NCBI GenBank assembly: GCA_017938215.1
Contig: JAGBBZ010000040.1
Coordinates: forward strand, 1-35,656
Reading direction: 5' to 3'
DNA length: 35,656 bases
Origin: Eubacterium sp.
GTDB taxonomy: Bacteria; Bacillota; Clostridia; Lachnospirales; Lachnospiraceae
Below are positions 1 to 7,252 of this stretch, piece after piece. Under the pieces are notes generated by a model that saw nothing but the letters and a program-made list of their open reading frames with translations, had not been told where the DNA came from and made no database searches. Numbering within the stretch: the stretch's first letter is position 1; each line of letters starts with the position of its first letter. The position numbers and the translations under genes were made by a program.

Positions 1-1657
1 GATAAAGACTTCCGTACTTCTCTTCTCGTTCCTTGCGTTCTTCCTCCGTAAACTCCCACGGCATCTTCTCCGTCCCATTCGGATACTTATCATAGGCGGA
101 AAGACCTGCAGGGTACAAATCACATATGGAATCTTCCGGTACACCATCCATCACTTGACCAGTTTCTTTGTTCTCCTTCCGTGGTGGAAGCGGTAAATGC
201 TCAAAGAACGTCATAGGTTTTACGTTCTTATCTTCATCTCCATCATCAAGAAACAAGTTATTCACATAGCGATCGTCCCCACCGGTAAAATTGTTATAAC
301 CGGCTATCGCTGTCTCATGCGCAAAATGATATGGTGTCCATCGAGACAATTCTTCACGAGGCAGGATTCTTCCCGCAAAAAGGTTATGTACAAAGGCTCC
401 ACCCTGTGCCAGATTTCTGAAATTCATCTTTGACAGGAATAAATTGTGATCCACTAGATATGGTCCGTGGCATACTTCCACAAAGAAATCCTCTGACAAA
501 TTGTCAAAGAACACATTTCTACTAATTCTGGTACCCTGAGCCTGCCAATCCAACCATACGGCGCGATAGCATCCGTAAATCTTATTGTCTGTAATCTGTG
601 TATCCAAGGAAGCATGTAACTTAATTCCTGCTACTTCCGCACCATGGAATATGCGTTTGTGGTGAATATTATAAATCGTATTTCCAGTAATGGAACTAAA
701 CGCACCACCCATATGGCCCACCACACCTGCTTGCTCGCAATCGTGAATGATATTGTTGCGTACGATATGACCTCCGATGTTATCCTTATGCCAGTTTCCA
801 CGGAGGGCACGGAAAATAACCTCTTGCTCTCTCTGGGTTCCTCCCTTGGTTTTCCCCTTGGACCACTCATTATGGCCACTACTGATATCTTTTCCGAGAC
901 TGATTCCTACACACTTGGACTCAAAAATCACATTGTCCTCAATAATCCACCCCTTGCTCCAATGAGGTCCAATCAATCCCTCTTGTAATGCCGTTGGTGG
1001 CGCCCACTGCGGAGATGCCTGGCAAAGCGTAAATCCCTTTACAGTAATATAACCCAGTCCTGGTTTTTCCGGCCAGAAACAAAAAGGCCTCACACTAATT
1101 TCCACATTTTCTGTTCTCGGGTCTGTCTCGCCAAAATTCGCCCATATTTTTGTTGTATTTTCTCCCGCTTCGGCATACCACAAAAGTCGAGAGTCCTCCG
1201 GATACTTTGCTTGTGGCCAAACCTCCGGATTCTGCAATTTCTCCAGCGATTCTGCTTCATACAGGGACTTTCTGTTCAAATACACATCCCCGAGATGCGG
1301 AACAAAGGCTCCATCAAACAGCCAATCTCCGAACAAATCTTCTTTGAATGGATTGCGTACCGTAAATAAGCTATTGTCAACTTCTGTACTCCAAACCTGA
1401 CCGCCTTCGTTTTTCCAATCCTTTACCAGCTCTGCACCGGTAATCACAACCTCTCCATCTCCGGCGGACTGATAGACAATTCTTGCGTCCTCCTGTCCAC
1501 CGTTTGCTGGACTTACCCACTCTCTGTACACACCTGCATGTACAGTAATAACATCCCCTGCTACAGCAACCTGCGCCGCACGGGAAATCGTCAAAAACGG
1601 CTGTTCCTTTGTACCGGAAGCAGCATCATTTCCTGTCTTTGCTACATGATACTCCAT
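1..1657 (-). CDS. GH120-family beta-xylosidase (right-handed beta-helix), 3' end outside window
   Basis: The gene runs off the left edge: 552 codons are present and no stop is reached. The ATG at 1657 follows an RBS (GGAGG, then ACATT). The N-terminus (MEYHVAKTGNDAASGT, then VITVHAGVYREW) and the later blocks IGPHWSKGWIIEDNVIF and AGIKLHASLDTQI match what I recall of the GH120 beta-xylosidase XylC of Thermoanaerobacterium saccharolyticum, a parallel beta-helix enzyme. The XylC nucleophile/acid-base pair is an Asp in WLDW and a Glu in FVEV about 23 residues later. Here WLDW gives D370 and FFVEV gives E394, so both appear conserved. There is no signal peptide, so the enzyme probably acts in the cytoplasm and releases xylose from imported xylo-oligosaccharides (inferred). 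Other beta-helix glycosidases are possible, but the catalytic-region match makes GH120 the best call. Confidence 0.85.
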   Translation of the reverse strand, partial: MEYHVAKTGNDAASGTKEQPFLTISRAAQVAVAGDVITVHAGVYREWVSPANGGQEDARIVYQSAGDGEVVITGAELVKDWKNEGGQVWSTEVDNSLFTVRNPFKEDLFGDWLFDGAFVPHLGDVYLNRKSLYEAESLEKLQNPEVWPQAKYPEDSRLLWYAEAGENTTKIWANFGETDPRTENVEISVRPFCFWPEKPGLGYITVKGFTLCQASPQWAPPTALQEGLIGPHWSKGWIIEDNVIFESKCVGISLGKDISSGHNEWSKGKTKGGTQREQEVIFRALRGNWHKDNIGGHIVRNNIIHDCEQAGVVGHMGGAFSSITGNTIYNIHHKRIFHGAEVAGIKLHASLDTQITDNKIYGCYRAVWLDWQAQGTRISRNVFFDNLSEDFFVEVCHGPYLVDHNLFLSKMNFRNLAQGGAFVHNLFAGRILPREELSRWTPYHFAHETAIAGYNNFTGGDDRYVNNLFLDDGDEDKNVKPMTFFEHLPLPPRKENKETGQVMDGVPEDSICDLYPAGLSAYDKYPNGTEKMPWEFTEEERKEREEKYGSLY

Positions 1658-1800
1658 AATGTCCTCCATTCCGAAGCGCAGCATAGGAACCACGAGACAA
1701 TATCAGCAACTGCTGTTTTGTCTCTGTGATTGAATACTATTTGTGGCGCTTCGTCACAAATAGTCGTGTGAAAAATAAGCATATCAATGTTATTTTTCAC
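1642..1800 (-). CDS. Possible 52-codon small ORF overlapping the GH120 start
   Basis: A GTG at 1800 sits 5 nt after a strong Shine-Dalgarno (AGGAGG, ATAAT, GTG). It opens a 52-codon frame beginning MKNNIDMLIFH and ending TLWSIM, with its TAG at 1644-1642 inside the GH120 gene in another frame. The product resembles nothing I know. The frame contains both perfect hairpins of this intergenic region, so the reading may be accidental. If it is translated, its stop overlaps the GH120 start and could couple translation. The good RBS is the only positive evidence. Confidence 0.2.
   Translation of the reverse strand: MKNNIDMLIFHTTICDEAPQIVFNHRDKTAVADIVSWFLCCASEWRTLWSIM
1664..1693 (-). repeat. 30-bp leader box, copy 1 (before GH120)
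   Basis: This box contains the RBS and lies 7 nt upstream of the GH120 ATG. It matches 2998-3027, upstream of the cytidine deaminase, at 25 of 30 positions, and all five differences are transitions. The distance to the start codon is the same in both copies. Confidence 0.6.
1736..1764. repeat. Perfect inverted repeat / hairpin 1
   Basis: Arms ACTATTTGTG (1736-1745) and CACAAATAGT (1755-1764) pair perfectly over 10 bp, and three inner pairs extend the stem around a 3-nt loop. No T-run follows on either strand, so it is not a standard terminator. It lies in the leader of the GH120 gene, 3 bp from hairpin 2, and could be an operator or an mRNA structure. Confidence 0.6.
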
Positions 1801-1801
1801 A
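1767..1801. repeat. Perfect inverted repeat / hairpin 2
   Basis: Arms GTGAAAAATAA (1768-1778) and TTATTTTTCAC (1790-1800) pair perfectly, with one further A-T pair outside. A small CAT/ATG pair lies in the loop. It sits directly beside hairpin 1. The GTG start of the possible small ORF lies in the arm at 1798-1800. Its function is unknown. Confidence 0.6.
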
Positions 1802-1815
1802 TTATCCTCCTGTCA

Positions 1816-1947
1816 TCATTCAATTTCAACAACTACTCCATAATGGTCGCTTGCCGACAAATCAATATCATTATAAATCTTTTGACCAATCATGCTAAAT
1901 ATCTCCTCTCTCACTCCCAATTCTTGATAAAATCGACTATCATCTTT
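1816..1947 (-). pseudogene. C-terminal fragment of an endonuclease/exonuclease/phosphatase-family gene
   Basis: Directly after the GNAT stop, an open minus-strand frame reads DDSRFYQELGVREEIF and ends DLSASDHYGVVVEIE before a TGA at 1818-1816. The SDHYGVVVE ending is typical of the C-terminus of EEP (DNase I-like) phosphoesterases, where the Asp-His pair is catalytic. The upstream frame closes at a TAA (1950-1948), and the rest of the roughly 250-residue domain is missing. I read it as the leftover 3' end of a deleted gene. The fragment starts almost exactly at the GNAT stop, which marks the probable deletion junction. Confidence 0.6.
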
Positions 1948-2515
1948 TTACCAAACTGCAATTTTCCCAATGTTCCTTTGTCATAAAGTTCGTATGACCA
2001 ACCCTAATTTCATTCATCAATGGTACGGGAACTTCCTCACAAGTATGATGATAAACAAATCCCACTTTTTCCTGTACACGTTTTGATTTATCGTTTCCAT
2101 CGTAATAACCACACCAGACCGTAGTCATTCCAAGATTTTCAAAAGCATGGCGCAAGAGTTCCACTGTCGCTTCAGGCATATATCCCCTTCCCCAAAATGG
2201 TTTTCCAAGCCAATATCCGAGTTCGCATTCATCATCTTTTTCTGTCATATCTGTATGACCGTTCAATTTGAGTTCAATTGCCCCAATCACTTTATTGCTA
2301 CTCTTTTCGCATATAGCATAGCACTGGGCACCATTGAAAACATTTCTAATAACATTCAAACTTTCATCGACATTTTTATGTGGTGGCCACCCCGCAATTG
2401 GACCGATAGCAGGATCCTTTGCATATTCATACAAACTTTCCGCATCTGATTCCATCCAACGACGCAGTATCAATCTATCCGTTTCTAACTTCTTGTAATT
2501 TTCTTCTCGAATCAT
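1940..2515 (-). CDS. GNAT N-acetyltransferase, RimJ/RimL type
   Basis: A 191-residue protein predicted to transfer an acetyl group from acetyl-CoA to an amine. LETDRLILRRW near the N-terminus, GYWLGKPFWGRGYMPEA (the acetyl-CoA-binding motif, Q/RxxGxG/A-like) in the middle and KVGFVYHH near the C-terminus are typical of the RimJ/RimL (Acetyltransf_3) family. The ATG at 2515 follows GGAAGG with good spacing. An upstream in-frame ATG at 2542 has no RBS and was not used. The substrate cannot be told: ribosomal-protein or antibiotic acetylation are both known in this family. The gene lies downstream of the cytidine deaminase on the same strand, with no clear terminator between them. Confidence 0.85.
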   Translation of the reverse strand: MIREENYKKLETDRLILRRWMESDAESLYEYAKDPAIGPIAGWPPHKNVDESLNVIRNVFNGAQCYAICEKSSNKVIGAIELKLNGHTDMTEKDDECELGYWLGKPFWGRGYMPEATVELLRHAFENLGMTTVWCGYYDGNDKSKRVQEKVGFVYHHTCEEVPVPLMNEIRVGHTNFMTKEHWENCSLVKR

Positions 2516-2577
2516 TTTCCTTCCCTCTCGTATATGTATCATTCACATTAAACATAGCTGAGCCCCTTCTTTCAGAC

Positions 2578-2991
2578 TTATGCATTATCAAAGCGTTCCT
2601 TCCCCCACCAATCCGGGATCAACTCTTTCAAGCGAATTGTTTTTCTACTTTCATAATCCACAAGTATTTCAATGTCTCCACTATCCTTGTCTAATTGCAT
2701 CATATATTCTCTGCAAGCACCACACGGGGAACCAACCTTTCCATTTCCCATTACAGCAACAACTTTATCGATCTGGCTTTCACCATTGGTTATCATATTT
2801 GCAATGGCATTTCTTTCAGCACACATTCCCAACGTACTTGCCGTATCAATACATACACCAACATATATATTTCCAGCTTTTGTCAATATCGCCGATGCGA
2901 CGCCTCCCGCTTCTATAAATGGGGAAATCACTCTGCCATTTTGTACTTTTCTTGCTTCTGAATACAATCTACTCCAAATATCTTCTGTCAT
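2578..2991 (-). CDS. Cytidine deaminase-family zinc enzyme
   Basis: A 137-residue protein of the CDA fold that hydrolyses the exocyclic amine of cytidine or a related base. The zinc ligands and catalytic glutamate are present: C57-A-E59 in MCAERNAI, and C90/C93 in SPCGACREYM. The length is normal for a tetrameric Firmicutes cytidine deaminase. The start at 2991 has GGAG 6 nt upstream; in-frame ATGs further up (3027, 3003) fall in the shared 30-bp leader box and are less likely. A promoter with TATAAT at 3068-3063 overlaps the terminator of the upstream ATPase gene. A blasticidin-S deaminase-like specificity cannot be excluded. Confidence 0.85.
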   Translation of the reverse strand: MTEDIWSRLYSEARKVQNGRVISPFIEAGGVASAILTKAGNIYVGVCIDTASTLGMCAERNAIANMITNGESQIDKVVAVMGNGKVGSPCGACREYMMQLDKDSGDIEILVDYESRKTIRLKELIPDWWGKERFDNA

Positions 2992-2997
2992 AATACT

Positions 2998-3027
2998 CTC
3001 CATTCCGAGGTGCAGTGTAGGGACCAC
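2998..3027 (-). repeat. 30-bp leader box, copy 2 (before cytidine deaminase)
   Basis: This is the partner of 1664-1693: 25 of 30 bases identical, transitions only, same 7-nt distance to the ATG. Read in frame with each gene, the boxes give VVPMLRFGMEDIM and VVPTLHLGMESIM. Confidence 0.6.
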
Positions 3028-3062
3028 TGGATTTTCCTCAAAATTATAATCCTACGCTTCAA

Positions 3063-3091
3063 ATTATAACAAAAAACAATCCATCAAGCAA
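3063..3091 (-). promoter_or_regulatory. Promoter of the cytidine deaminase
   Basis: On the minus strand, TTGCTT (3091-3086) and TATAAT (3068-3063) are separated by 17 bp, with TG one base upstream of the -10. The -35 lies inside the terminator hairpin of the upstream gene. A second TATAAT at 3048-3043 lies in a repeated AAATTATAA. Confidence 0.6.
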
Positions 3092-3106
3092 CACGCCTGA
3101 TGGATT
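3071..3106 (-). terminator. Rho-independent terminator of the ATPase-like gene
   Basis: Arms AATCCATCA and TGATGGATT (3078-3086, 3098-3106) form a stem extended by inner pairs. On the minus strand GTTTTTTG follows. It lies 17 bp after the stop of the 3124-4842 gene. Confidence 0.8.
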
Positions 3107-3123
3107 ATCTCTTCGCTCGCCAA

Positions 3124-4842
3124 CTACTTCCGCACCATACACTCCTTGCGATAAAAGCACACACCATACTTCTTGATATCACTATATCCCTCCGCACGGA
3201 GTCCTGCTTCATAATCCGCTTCTTCTATTTGTTTCAATGCCTTCTGGCACTCCTGTTCCATGCCCTGAAAGGTATCCGACACTTTCAGTTCTAAGATAAT
3301 GGCACCACCGCGAACGGATGGTGTTCTCAAAATCAAGTCCGGGCGCCCTGTACCGCTTTCACGATTGGAAGTCACCAGATATTTTCCGGTACCTTTCAAA
3401 AGCCCCGCAAGGAAGCCATGATAATAGTTCTCTGCATAATCAAAGAAACTAATCGTATCCAACAGTTGCTCTGACACAAGTCGTTCAAACAACTCGCAAT
3501 CTTCATCCTCCAAAGCCTGTATCAACTCTGTACGCTCCAGATTCTTCACTTTCTTATCAAACCATGCAAGAATCGTTCTCTTATAAATGCTACGAACTTC
3601 TCGGTTCGGAATCATCAGCTCCACATACTGAGTATCATCTTCAAAACTTCCCTTACTAGCTTTCAGGTATCCCGTAAAATAAAGGAAATTCCAAAGATTA
3701 TCCTGCGATTCATGGATAGAATCATAAGTAATGTCCTCATGCACAGGCTTCTTAAGTGTTCCCCCAGCAATCAGATTCTCAATCTCCTGTCGCACCTCGG
3801 AATCGGCATTCTCAACCAATTCTTTGATAATACTGTTGGAAGATGTATTGGACCAATATGGTTTTGGGAAAGCCTCCCTATCTGCCAATGCCATTTTTAC
3901 ATAATTAATAATACTCCATGGATTGTAAATATCTATCTCTCCAAATCGATATCCGTCATACCAATTTTTCACTTCATCAAACTTATCATCTAAGTTGTAG
4001 AACGAAAGCATCTCTTTTACCTCGTCTTCGGTAAAACCAAAAGCATCTGCATACCATGGACTTACAATCGAATGCATCTCAAGATTATTCAATCCTGTAA
4101 AAATACTCTCACGACTGATACGAAGACATCCTGTAATCACAGCAAACTCTAAGTTTATATTCGTCTTCAATACAGATTCAAACAAAGAACGGATGAAGCC
4201 AATCATTTCATTATAAAAACCTGAGAAATGAGCATTTTCCAAAGGTACATCATATTCATCAATCAATATAATTGTTTTTCTTCCATGATACTGCGTAAGA
4301 CAAGCTGACAGAAATTCCAATGCTTTCGCGTACTCAAGCATTTCTGCTTTATAGTTCATCATGTCACTAAATCGCTCATGATCACTTTCTGTCAGTTCTT
4401 CACCTAGAAGCACATATCTGTGACGTTTAAATTCCTTAGCAATCTCGTCCACCAAACTGGTAACAGCCATCTCATATGTTGGTTGTTTCGCAGCCTTTAG
4501 CGACAAATTAATAACAGGGTATTGTCCTTGATGGGCCATATACTCCTCGCCACATTCAGTGATTTTCAAACCATCAAACAAGTATCCATTTTCAATTTCC
4601 TCACCATATGCATCTATTTCCTGTTCAAAAAAACGGCGAATCATGCTGAGATTTAAGGTTTTTCCAAAGCGTCTTGGACGTGTGTAAAGATTAACGCTTC
4701 CTTTATAGTCAAGCAAATCCTTTATCATCAAAGATTTGTCCACAAAGTACATATCTTCGTCCTGAATTCGCTTAAAATCCTCAAATCCAACTGGAACTGT
4801 CTTTTTCAAAAAATCACCTACTCTCTTCAACAATGTTTCCAT
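3124..4842 (-). CDS. AAA-ATPase-like / PD-(D/E)XK_9 nuclease-superfamily protein
   Basis: A 572-residue protein with the two-domain layout of the widespread AAA-ATPase-like (PF09820) plus PDDEXK_9 (PF08011) family. PVGFEDFK and YFVDKSLMIKDLL open the ATPase domain. PRRFGKT (about 56-62) is the Walker A-like loop and IILIDEYDVPL (about 191-201) the Walker B. Near the C-terminus D502, E518 and K520 form a D-x15-E-x-K nuclease signature. The cellular role is unsettled; such genes are often multicopy in Clostridia and Bacteroidetes and have been suspected of defence or mobile functions. The annotated ATG has no Shine-Dalgarno and lies where transcription would begin from the promoter just upstream, so the mRNA may be leaderless or the true start may be an internal TTG. 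Confidence 0.9.
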   Translation of the reverse strand: METLLKRVGDFLKKTVPVGFEDFKRIQDEDMYFVDKSLMIKDLLDYKGSVNLYTRPRRFGKTLNLSMIRRFFEQEIDAYGEEIENGYLFDGLKITECGEEYMAHQGQYPVINLSLKAAKQPTYEMAVTSLVDEIAKEFKRHRYVLLGEELTESDHERFSDMMNYKAEMLEYAKALEFLSACLTQYHGRKTIILIDEYDVPLENAHFSGFYNEMIGFIRSLFESVLKTNINLEFAVITGCLRISRESIFTGLNNLEMHSIVSPWYADAFGFTEDEVKEMLSFYNLDDKFDEVKNWYDGYRFGEIDIYNPWSIINYVKMALADREAFPKPYWSNTSSNSIIKELVENADSEVRQEIENLIAGGTLKKPVHEDITYDSIHESQDNLWNFLYFTGYLKASKGSFEDDTQYVELMIPNREVRSIYKRTILAWFDKKVKNLERTELIQALEDEDCELFERLVSEQLLDTISFFDYAENYYHGFLAGLLKGTGKYLVTSNRESGTGRPDLILRTPSVRGGAIILELKVSDTFQGMEQECQKALKQIEEADYEAGLRAEGYSDIKKYGVCFYRKECMVRK

Positions 4843-4848
4843 ACAACT

Positions 4849-4876
4849 ATCTTACCATATCATTTTTAAAATGCAA
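4849..4876 (-). promoter_or_regulatory. Promoter of the ATPase-like gene
   Basis: Minus-strand TTGCAT (4876-4871), a 16-bp spacer and TAAGAT (4854-4849). Transcription would begin at about 4842, the A of the start codon. Confidence 0.5.
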
Positions 4877-4956
4877 AGAATTCTTCGTAGTTTCAGCATA
4901 TTTTTTTTCTTCTCTCAATACAATGGTAAAAAAACTGTGGGAATTTCAATATTGAT

Positions 4957-5775
4957 ATGAATGAATTAGAAAGAGATAAAAAAAATCTGATTTTGTTTAC
5001 AAAAGTTGGTGCTGTGGTGCTCACTTCTCTTCTCCTTTTAGTTACTAGTGTTACATTGTATCCCGAAACTGCTACCACGCTTCAATCCCGCCTCCAAACC
5101 AGCCAAAAGGAGTTGCCAATTTACTGTGTCGAATCTGCCGAACCCAAAATCGCTATAAGTTTTGATGCCGCTTGGGGTAACGAGGATACACCTAAAATAT
5201 TGGAAGTTCTGAAAGCAAATGATGTCCGCGCCACTTTTTTCATGACGGGTGGTTGGATTGAGAAATACCCGGATGATGTAAAGGCAATCGCAGCCGGAGG
5301 TCACGACCTGGGAAACCATAGTGAAAATCACAAGCAGATGTCCCAGCTTTCCGCCGAAGAATGTAAAAATGAAATCTTGAAACCTCATGAAAAAGTGAAA
5401 CAGCTGACCGGAAAGGAAATGTGTCTCTTCCGCCCACCTTATGGGGATTACAATGATAATCTGATTCAGGTTTGTCGGGAGATTAATTATTATCCGATTC
5501 AGTGGGACGTGGACTCCCTGGACTGGAAAGACTACGACGCTTCCACCATCATCCAGAAAGTCACCCAACATAACCATCTCGGCAATGGTTCCATCATTCT
5601 CTGTCACAACGGAGCCAAACATACTGCAGAAGCTCTCGACCAGATGATAAAAACTTTAAAGGAAAAGGGATTTACTTTTGTGCCGATTTCGGAGCTGATT
5701 ATGAAAGATGGGTATACGATTAATCATGAGGGACGTCAGGTGAGTTCTAGTGCTGGCACTTCGGTGACCAACTAA
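4957..5775 (+). CDS. Membrane-anchored polysaccharide deacetylase (NodB domain, PdaB-like)
   Basis: A 272-residue protein with a short cytoplasmic N-terminus, one membrane helix (about 14-36) and an extracytoplasmic NodB domain that removes acetyl groups from a cell-wall polysaccharide. FDAAWGNEDT carries D70 of motif 1. GNHSENH carries the H121/H125 metal ligands. RPPYGDYND is motif 3, WDVDSLDW motif 4 and ILCHNG (H217) motif 5. In motif 1 the second Asp of the usual FDDG is Ala, as I recall for PdaB-type sporulation deacetylases, so a role in spore peptidoglycan or cortex is plausible (inferred). The first ATG is used although its RBS is weak. A possible -10 (TACAAT) lies about 40 bp upstream without a convincing -35. 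A terminator follows. Confidence 0.88.
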   Translation: MNELERDKKNLILFTKVGAVVLTSLLLLVTSVTLYPETATTLQSRLQTSQKELPIYCVESAEPKIAISFDAAWGNEDTPKILEVLKANDVRATFFMTGGWIEKYPDDVKAIAAGGHDLGNHSENHKQMSQLSAEECKNEILKPHEKVKQLTGKEMCLFRPPYGDYNDNLIQVCREINYYPIQWDVDSLDWKDYDASTIIQKVTQHNHLGNGSIILCHNGAKHTAEALDQMIKTLKEKGFTFVPISELIMKDGYTINHEGRQVSSSAGTSVTN

Positions 5776-5782
5776 ATTTAGA

Positions 5783-5816
5783 AGAGGCAAGTCAGACTCT
5801 ACATCTGCTTGCCTCT
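5783..5816. terminator. Bidirectional terminator
   Basis: Arms AGAGGCAAG (5783-5791) and CTTGCCTCT (5808-5816), extended by CAGA/TCTG after a one-base bulge, lie between the convergent stops at 5775 and 5827. The T-runs are short on both sides. Confidence 0.7.
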
Positions 5817-5826
5817 AAAACGTGCG

Positions 5827-6753
5827 CTATTTCCTATTTTCTCCTTCCCATCTCTCCCACAGCATCTCGTAAATCCAGTTCAGACGTCCCACAATCTCTT
5901 CATTTACCTCCACCTTTTTGTCCCCAAACTGCATCCCGCGTTCTCCCATAAAATCCACGCAATACATTAGAGAATAGAACAAAAACGCCTTGCGCTCCAC
6001 AGCACTACAGTCTCGTTCTTCCAAAAGGTAGTCCACGTAATCCGTCTCGCACTCCATATTTAACAATGCCACATATGTCATGGCGATAAAGGTGAGATCA
6101 TCTCCCTCTCCCATCCAGTCAACGTCGATAACTCCAGACACGTTTCCATCTTGAATGAGCAAATTCTTCGTGCTAATATCATCCAGATAGGCAACCGGTT
6201 TTATCCCAGCAAAGTAAGCTTCAAAATACCCTTTTAAGCTCCTTACTTTCTGCACTTTTTCCACATCAAAATACCCGTTTTCGCTTATTCTATCAACTGC
6301 ACGATCCAATAGCTCATCCACAATTTGCACCCAAGACCATCCATCCTCGATATGTGACATAGGTAAATCTTTCACTCGTCGCTGTATCTGCATCACATCT
6401 TTCGCTATCGTTTGTTTATGCGCCTTGCTCAAGTCATTATATACTACACCAATATCTTTGCCTGGCAAATAACTCAATATCAAATAATGATACTCTTCGC
6501 AAATTCCATGATGCAAAACCTCCGGAACCGGTACATCCAGTTTCCTCAGTTCCTGGAGCCAATGAATTGTATCCACATATGAATCTTCTTGACTGCATCG
6601 CAAAACATACATCGCATCCGCACATTTCACGATATAGACCAAGTTTCCAATCCCGATTGAACAGCGCTCCATCTCTTGCGGATATGTCTGAAAGCATGAA
6701 AAAAATAAATTCGATACCATCTCCTCAAGATTATTTTTTGTCGTTTCACTCAT
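5827..6753 (-). CDS. Aminoglycoside phosphotransferase/choline-kinase-fold protein
   Basis: A 308-residue APH-family protein. VYIVKCADAMYVLRCS resembles the N-lobe lysine strand and LILSYLPGKDIG the hinge. LDDISTKNLLI corresponds to the catalytic loop (D192, N197) and GVIDVDW carries the metal-binding D210. The His two residues before the catalytic Asp in the usual HxDxxxxN is Leu here, which is atypical, so a non-antibiotic substrate or lost activity is possible. The ATG at 6753 is 5 bp after the glyoxalase stop with GGAGAGG upstream, so the two genes form an operon. The substrate is not predictable; resistance should not be assumed. Confidence 0.75.
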   Translation of the reverse strand: MSETTKNNLEEMVSNLFFSCFQTYPQEMERCSIGIGNLVYIVKCADAMYVLRCSQEDSYVDTIHWLQELRKLDVPVPEVLHHGICEEYHYLILSYLPGKDIGVVYNDLSKAHKQTIAKDVMQIQRRVKDLPMSHIEDGWSWVQIVDELLDRAVDRISENGYFDVEKVQKVRSLKGYFEAYFAGIKPVAYLDDISTKNLLIQDGNVSGVIDVDWMGEGDDLTFIAMTYVALLNMECETDYVDYLLEERDCSAVERKAFLFYSLMYCVDFMGERGMQFGDKKVEVNEEIVGRLNWIYEMLWERWEGENRK

Positions 6754-6758
6754 CCCAC

Positions 6759-7139
6759 TTACACCTCTCCTATCGCTGGCGTCCTCGCCTCGATCAAATT
6801 TCCATCCAGGTCATAAAATCGAACCATCTTCTGCCCCCAAGGTAATTTCGTCACTTTATTTACATACTGAATCGTCTCCCCATAAGCATCCAACTTTTCC
6901 AAAAGACCTTCCAGATTCGTTTCCTCAAAATACAATATCGTAGCATTGTTCTGAAAATTCACATCACGCCCGATTGCTTCGCGCCATATGGTTAACTGCT
7001 GAAGCACAAGCCCTTCTGTTAACATCACGTTTCCTTCCTGCTCCAACACCACTTCTAAGCCAAATAATTCCTTATAAAACTCCTTCGATTTTTCAATATC
7101 GTTTACTGCAATTAGTACATTTCTCAGTCCCACATACAT
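6759..7139 (-). CDS. Glyoxalase/bleomycin-resistance-fold (VOC) protein
   Basis: About 126 residues. LRNVLIAVNDIEKSKEFYKE opens a first beta-alpha-beta-beta-beta module and VRFYDLDGNLIEARTP closes the second, the standard vicinal-oxygen-chelate layout. The C-terminal Glu in LIEA is a usual metal ligand. The start is uncertain: GAGGAGG directly abuts the ATG at 7139, whereas a GTG at 7133 lies 6 bp after the same RBS and would be better spaced. A TTG at 7151 is less likely. The gene is first in an operon with the phosphotransferase-fold gene. Its substrate is unknown. Confidence 0.8.
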   Translation of the reverse strand: MYVGLRNVLIAVNDIEKSKEFYKELFGLEVVLEQEGNVMLTEGLVLQQLTIWREAIGRDVNFQNNATILYFEETNLEGLLEKLDAYGETIQYVNKVTKLPWGQKMVRFYDLDGNLIEARTPAIGEV

Positions 7140-7178
7140 CCTCCTCAACAACCACTCGAATCAAAAAAACGTATTCTG

Positions 7179-7207
7179 ATTATAGCATATCCGTCATAAA
7201 AACACAA
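7179..7207 (-). promoter_or_regulatory. Promoter of the glyoxalase-phosphotransferase operon
   Basis: Minus-strand TTGTGT (7207-7202), a 17-bp spacer and TATAAT (7184-7179), with an extended TGC just before the -10. Confidence 0.7.
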
Positions 7208-7252
7208 CATTTGGACAGTCTATAAATAAAACCTAAAACGGAGGACAATATC

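Noticed and set aside
4880-4956. Sporulation sigma-E-like promoter before the deacetylase
   Set aside because: CAATACAAT fits a -10 loosely, but the -35 region is only a T-rich tract. The match is too weak to list as a feature.
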